Source: Citricoccus muralis
Lineage (GTDB): Bacteria; Actinomycetota; Actinomycetes; Actinomycetales; Micrococcaceae
Assembly (NCBI RefSeq): GCF_029637705.1
Contig: NZ_CP121252.1
Coordinates: 3,038,001-3,102,000, forward strand
Length of the DNA: 64,000 nucleotides
Reading direction: 5' to 3'
Shown here: piece after piece, positions 60,434 to 64,000 of the stretch
Numbering within the stretch: position 1 is the stretch's first letter
Layout: each line of letters starts with the position of its first letter
Program-made: the position numbers and the translations under genes
The notes under the pieces: generated by a model
Database searches by the model: none
What the model saw: only the letters and a program-made list of their open reading frames with translations
What the model was told of the DNA's origin: nothing

Positions 60434-61189
60434 TTATTTTTGCTTCGGAAGGACAGGTCTGGCACCAAAAATCGCTTGGCCCACACGCACCACATTGGTC
60501 CCTTCAGCAATGGCCAATTCGAAGTCGCCGGACATCCCCATCGAGAGCTCACCGGGACCGATCAGCTCCGGTGTGGATTCCCTCGCGTCGTCGCGCAGCT
60601 GACGCAGTAACTGGAAACAACCACGCACCTGCTCGACGTCTTCGGAGTGCACAGCAAGCGTCATCAGACCGCGCACCCGCAAACGAGAGAACTGCGGCAA
60701 GGTTGCCAAAAATTCTGGCAGCTCATCCGGGTTCAGCCCCGACTTTGCTTCTTCGGCCGACGTGTTGACCTGGACGTAGACGTCCAGGGTGCGGTCCTCG
60801 GCCTCCAGGCGGCGTTCTAAGGCCTCAGCGACCTTGATCCTGTCCAAGGCCTGGAACTCGTGCGCGTAGCGCGCCACGTCGCGAGCCTTGTTGGTCTGCA
60901 GAGGTCCGATGACGGCCCAGTGGAGGTCCAGATCGGAGAGCTCTTGAGCCTTGCGGGAGACTTCTTGGACTTTGTTCTCTCCAAGTCCGGTCATGCCCGC
61001 TTCGATAGCGAGACGCAGCCTTTCCGATGGCACAGTTTTCGAAACGGGCAGCAGCCGGATTTCCGAGGCATCCCGGCCAGCCCGCTGTGCAGCAGCGTCG
61101 ATGCGTGCACGCACAGCATCGAGGTTCTCCCGAAATTCGGCAACTGATTCCGGAGTGGGGTGTGGAGCTGGAGTGGCAGAGGTCGACAT
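60434..61189 (-). CDS. YggS-family PLP homeostasis protein
   Basis: This protein of about 251 residues has the family motifs: IRLLPVSKTVPSERLRLAIEAGMTGLGENKVQE (PLP lysine in the VSK segment), LHWAVIGPLQTNKARDVARYAHEFQALDR, VYVQVNTSAEEAKSGL, LRVRGLMTL and LSMGMSGDFELAIAEGTNVVRVGQAIFG. It binds PLP as a barrel without known enzymatic activity and balances vitamin B6 and amino acids. ATG 61189 or 61195 are both possible starts. Confidence 0.92.
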   Translation of the reverse strand: MSTSATPAPHPTPESVAEFRENLDAVRARIDAAAQRAGRDASEIRLLPVSKTVPSERLRLAIEAGMTGLGENKVQEVSRKAQELSDLDLHWAVIGPLQTNKARDVARYAHEFQALDRIKVAEALERRLEAEDRTLDVYVQVNTSAEEAKSGLNPDELPEFLATLPQFSRLRVRGLMTLAVHSEDVEQVRGCFQLLRQLRDDARESTPELIGPGELSMGMSGDFELAIAEGTNVVRVGQAIFGARPVLPKQK

Positions 61190-61215
61190 GGCCATGACCT
61201 TAACACACCAGAAAC

Positions 61216-61258
61216 AGAACCAGGGCAGGAACCCGATTCGGGTTCCTGCCCTGGTTCT
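61216..61258 (-). terminator. strong terminator of the rpsF-ssb-rpsR-rplI operon
   Basis: A perfect 19-bp stem (61216-61234 with 61240-61258) and a 5-base loop lie 49 bases after the rplI stop. On the reverse strand it is followed by GTTTCTG. It separates the ribosomal operon from the YggS-type gene. Confidence 0.88.
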
Positions 61259-61307
61259 TAGCGTGAAACGCCGCGGCGCCTCAGCAAGTGGTCTGAGCTA
61301 CGTCAGT

Positions 61308-61769
61308 TCACTTCTTCTTCTTGATCGCGACAACCTGCAGGCTGATCACGGCGAGAACGTCGTCGTGCAGACGCACCTGTGCCTGGTAGTTCCCGGTGGC
61401 CTTGATGGGCTTGGGGATGGTCACCTTGCGCTTGTCGATCTGGCCGAGACCAGCGTTCTCGACAGCGGTGGCGATGTCAGCGGGCTTCACGGCGCCGAAG
61501 AGGCGGCCGGATTCACCAGCGGTCACGTCGAGACGCACTGCAGTGGACTGCAGCTTCTCGGCCAGGGCCTGAGCATCTTCGAGGTTCGCGATCGCACGGG
61601 TCTTACGAGCCTCGCGGATCGCCTCGACCTGCTTCTCCCCACCCTTGGTCCACGCGGTAGCGAAACCGCGGGGCACCAGGTAGTTGCGAGCGTAGCCGTT
61701 CTTGACCTCTACGACGTCACCGGCAGAGCCGAGACCGGATACTTCCTGAGTCAGAATGAGCTTAGCCAT
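61308..61769 (-). CDS. rplI: 50S ribosomal protein bL9
   Basis: The 153-residue protein begins [35 protein letters not shown], the conserved bL9 N-domain, with a long linker helix and a C-domain ending in a lysine run (IKKKK). It binds 23S rRNA and projects from the L1 side of the ribosome. It is the last gene of the rpsF-ssb-rpsR-rplI operon. Confidence 0.97.
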   Translation of the reverse strand: MAKLILTQEVSGLGSAGDVVEVKNGYARNYLVPRGFATAWTKGGEKQVEAIREARKTRAIANLEDAQALAEKLQSTAVRLDVTAGESGRLFGAVKPADIATAVENAGLGQIDKRKVTIPKPIKATGNYQAQVRLHDDVLAVISLQVVAIKKKK

Positions 61770-61799
61770 CTGTATCTATTTCCTTCCTCGACGTCTCGA

Positions 61800-62039
61800 T
61801 CAGCCGCGGCCTGCGCCGGAGTAAGGAAGCAGGGCAACCTCACGGGCGTTCTTGATGGCCTGGGCGATCTTGCGCTGCTCCTGCACGGACACGCCAGTGA
61901 CGCGACGTGCGCGGATCTTGCCGCGGTCGGAAATGAACTTGCGCAGCAGGGCGACATCTTTGTAGTCAATGACCTCGATGTCGGCCGCCTTCAGCGGGTT
62001 GGACTTTGGTTTGGGCTTACGAATTTCAGCCTTTGCCAT
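61800..62039 (-). CDS. rpsR: 30S ribosomal protein bS18
   Basis: The 79-residue protein has the family core [50 protein letters not shown]. It lacks the cysteines of zinc-binding S18 forms. Its N-terminus is basic and longer than average. It binds bS6 in the small subunit platform, and the bS6 gene is in the same operon. Confidence 0.97.
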   Translation of the reverse strand: MAKAEIRKPKPKSNPLKAADIEVIDYKDVALLRKFISDRGKIRARRVTGVSVQEQRKIAQAIKNAREVALLPYSGAGRG

Positions 62040-62128
62040 CGTGGTGCTCCTTTGAGTTGGGGAGCCCGCAGATCAGTCTGCGGGATGGGTGAATATTGGG
62101 TGTAACTAAGGGGAATGAGCTGTTCGGG

Positions 62129-62722
62129 TTAGAACGGGGGCTCGTCGTTGCGCGGGGTATCCCACGAACCAGCCGAGGGGGCGCCACCCCATGGGTCGGC
62201 CTGGCCACCACCGGAGTTGCCTCCCTGGTTGCCACCGCCCCAGCCGCCGTTGCCGCCGGAAGACTGGTTGCCGCCACCCCAGCCGCCGCCGTCATTCCCA
62301 CCGAAGCCGCCTCCGGCGTTGCCGCCCGAGTTGCCTCCGAAGCCTCCGCCGCCGGAGCGGGGAGTGCGGGTCACTTTGGCGGTGGCGTAGCGCAGGGACG
62401 GTCCGACCTCGTCGACGTCGAGTTCCCAGTTGGTGCGCTGTTCGCCGTCGCGGGTTTCGAAACTACGGGCGCGCAGGCGGCCCTGGACCACCACGCGCAT
62501 ACCCTTGGTCAGCGATTCCGCGACGTTCTCAGCGGCTTCACGCCAGACGGAGGCACGCACGAAAAGCGTCTCGCCGTCCTTCCATTCGTTGGACTGACGG
62601 TCGAACGTCCGGGGAGTTGAGGCCACCGTGAAGTTCGCGACAGCCTGCCCCGACGCGGTGAACCGCAATTCGGGATCGGCAGTCAGGTTACCCACGAGGG
62701 TGATCACTGGTTCTCCGGCCAT
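62129..62722 (-). CDS. ssb: single-stranded DNA-binding protein
   Basis: The 197-residue protein has an OB fold ([83 protein letters not shown]), a long Gly/Asn/Trp-rich linker and the partner-binding acidic tip DEPPF. It coats single-stranded DNA in replication and repair. The glycine-rich linker is long for its class and highly repetitive. It lies between rpsF and rpsR, the usual order. Confidence 0.96.
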   Translation of the reverse strand: MAGEPVITLVGNLTADPELRFTASGQAVANFTVASTPRTFDRQSNEWKDGETLFVRASVWREAAENVAESLTKGMRVVVQGRLRARSFETRDGEQRTNWELDVDEVGPSLRYATAKVTRTPRSGGGGFGGNSGGNAGGGFGGNDGGGWGGGNQSSGGNGGWGGGNQGGNSGGGQADPWGGAPSAGSWDTPRNDEPPF

Positions 62723-62797
62723 AATGTCCGCTCCTTTGGTGCTTCCGTGTCTCTGGCGTGTATCAGCTCAGTGTCTTGACGCAGTCACAGCGTCGAG

Positions 62798-63103
62798 TCA
62801 CTTGGCGGAGATCTTCTGCTCTTCCGGGCGGATGATCTTCGTGCGCAGGATGGTTTCGTTCAGGCCGAGCTGACGATCCAGTTCCTTCGAGGTCTCCGGA
62901 GTGGAGGAGAAGTTGACGACCACGTAGATCGCCTCTTCCTTCTTCTGGATCTCGTAGGCCAGGCGACGACGGCCCCAAACGTCCACATTCTCCACGGATC
63001 CGCCATCTTTGGTGACGACGTCGAGGTACTTGCGAATGGTCGGTTCAACGGTGCGCTCGTCGACCTCAGGGTCGATCAGCACCATCAGTTCATATGCACG
63101 CAT
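62798..63103 (-). CDS. rpsF: 30S ribosomal protein bS6
   Basis: The 101-residue protein begins [30 protein letters not shown] and has [26 protein letters not shown], typical of bS6. It heads the operon with ssb, rpsR and rplI and forms a pair with bS18 in the ribosome. GAAGGAGG lies before the ATG. The 170 bases upstream, to the M18 gene, should hold the operon promoter. Confidence 0.97.
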   Translation of the reverse strand: MRAYELMVLIDPEVDERTVEPTIRKYLDVVTKDGGSVENVDVWGRRRLAYEIQKKEEAIYVVVNFSSTPETSKELDRQLGLNETILRTKIIRPEEQKISAK

Positions 63104-63273
63104 GCGAACCCACCTCCTTCGGGCTTTGCGGTCACGGTCTTTCCGTAACAGGAGGTTCTAGTTAGTGCAGTGGTCTGCGCAGTCCCCGGCATCAGCCAGT
63201 TTCAGAGCGCAGAAAACCTTGATCATCTTACCCGAGATCAGACCCGGCAGGAAACCGAGAATTCAGCTAAGGA

Positions 63274-64000
63274 TCAGGGCCCGGAGAAGAACGCCGTGGT
63301 GACCAGGCCGAGGCTACGCGGATCCTCGGCCCCGCACATTTCACGGGCGGAGTGCATGGAGAGCAGCCCGATGCCGACGTCGACGGTACGGATTCCCAGC
63401 CGGGTGGCGGAGATGGGGCCGATGGTGGAGCCGCAAGGCACCGTGTTGTTGGAGACGAACTCCTGGAACGGTACCTCCGCGGCGGCACACCACCGACTAA
63501 AAGCCGCGGCGCCGACGCCGTCGGTGGCATAGCGCTGGTTGGCGTTGATCTTCAACAGGACTCCGGCGTTGGCACGCGGGTGATTGGCCAGGTCGTGGCG
63601 CTCCGAATAGTTGGGGTGCACCAGGTGCCCGCAGTCGGCGGAGAGCAACCAGGAGTCTCCGAGTACCCGAGAGCGTTCGGAGACCGTGGTGATGCCCAGC
63701 GCTTCCAGGATGCGACCCAGAATTTCTTCCAGCAGGGGCCCGCCTGCGCCGGTGCGGCTGGCGGATCCGACCTCTTCGTGATCGAACGCGGCGAGCATCG
63801 GGATGACCGGGGCATCGTCGCCGTAGTCCGGCAGTTGGGCGTTGAAGCCGCTCAGTGCGGTGACTCCGGCGTGGACGGAGGCTAAATTGTCGAGCCGGCC
63901 GGAGGCGAAGAACTCGTCGCGGGCACCGAAGCGTGCCGGACGCTGGCTGTCGATCAGCACGATGTCGGCCCCAGTGACCTCCTCGGCGGTGAGGCCCACG
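63274..64000 (-). CDS. M18-family aminopeptidase, 5' part outside window
   Basis: The reverse-strand frame enters from the right edge. It shows VLIDSQRPARFGARDEFFASGRLDNLASVHAGVTAL (metal-binding Asp in GRLDN), MLAAFDHEEVGSASRTGAGGPLLEE (Glu pair in DHEEVGS), LLSADCGHLVHPNYSERHD, LLKINANQRYATD and the C-terminal VDVGIGLLSMHSAREMCG. This is the M18 aspartyl aminopeptidase family, a zinc enzyme removing N-terminal residues. About 240 residues of an expected 420-440 are visible. Confidence 0.92.
   Translation of the reverse strand, partial: VGLTAEEVTGADIVLIDSQRPARFGARDEFFASGRLDNLASVHAGVTALSGFNAQLPDYGDDAPVIPMLAAFDHEEVGSASRTGAGGPLLEEILGRILEALGITTVSERSRVLGDSWLLSADCGHLVHPNYSERHDLANHPRANAGVLLKINANQRYATDGVGAAAFSRWCAAAEVPFQEFVSNNTVPCGSTIGPISATRLGIRTVDVGIGLLSMHSAREMCGAEDPRSLGLVTTAFFSGP

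Noticed and set aside
1-64000. CRISPR array or prophage
   Set aside because: No regularly spaced repeats and no phage structural, integrase or lysis genes were seen; the only mobile element recognised is the IS3-family insertion.

Overview
The window looks like chromosomal DNA from a high-GC Gram-positive bacterium, most likely Actinomycetota of the order Micrococcales. Reasons: strongly GC-rich coding, DtxR/IdeR-type iron boxes, a DUF222/HNH (13E12-type) protein, multi-gene Asp23/Gls24 clusters, menaquinone methylation, and several start codons that sit six bases after a -10 hexamer (leaderless style). I did not identify genus or species. No rRNA, tRNA or CRISPR array was seen.

Layout. 1-2325: a cytochrome P450 (cut by the left edge) coupled to an HtaA-domain protein, divergent from a LysR regulator. 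2508-4836: a LysM-NlpC/P60 cell-wall hydrolase and a YkvI-type transporter, each with a terminator hairpin. 5003-7790: a luciferase-like oxidoreductase and a dead two-component system. 7886-11356: a SulP transporter, a TetR regulator and paired SMR efflux genes linked by one repeated operator, then an OhrR-like regulator. 11321-13683: an ABC exporter. 13776-14519: menG. 14576-23177: two iron-siderophore binding lipoproteins with DtxR boxes and one FecCDE-type importer, with an NAD(P)-binding protein, the DUF222 gene and a broken MarR-type regulator between them. 23164-27757: small envelope and redox genes (Pr6Pr, PEBP, FMN reductase, KSTD-like flavoprotein, YceI).

27779-32646: an Asp23/Gls24 envelope-stress locus, divergent from an ECF sigma factor whose partner joins a zinc anti-sigma motif to an Asp23-like region, then a small alarmone synthetase. 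32805-34226: a disulfide oxidoreductase. 34260-40304: an amino-acid monooxygenase, a ureohydrolase, a nitrilase-family amidase, a double Lrp regulator and a YjiH carrier; together they fit the arginine 2-monooxygenase route (arginine to 4-guanidinobutanamide, 4-guanidinobutanoate, then GABA plus urea). A class III aminotransferase at 47033 could take the next step. 40336-46818: a RibD-C reductase, a FolP2-like paralogue, a threonine dehydratase, an SDR, an amidohydrolase and an aminotransferase. 48312-51602: an M50-like protein, a 5'-truncated PadR gene, and a HAAS/permease-prefix gene split by a complete IS3-family element with a 4-bp target duplication.

51714-58509: a less GC-rich defence island, a type I restriction system (hsdM, hsdS, hsdR) with an XRE-MNT/HEPN toxin-antitoxin pair embedded between hsdS and hsdR. 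58534-63103: conserved core genes dnaB, a YggS-type PLP protein, rplI, rpsR, ssb and rpsF, with a DnaA-box cluster beside dnaB. The right edge cuts an M18 aminopeptidase.

The most interesting items are the arginine-monooxygenase cluster, the toxin-antitoxin pair inside the type I restriction operon, the sigma/ZAS-Asp23 pair, the duplicated TetR operator, the P450-HtaA pair and the DnaA boxes next to dnaB.
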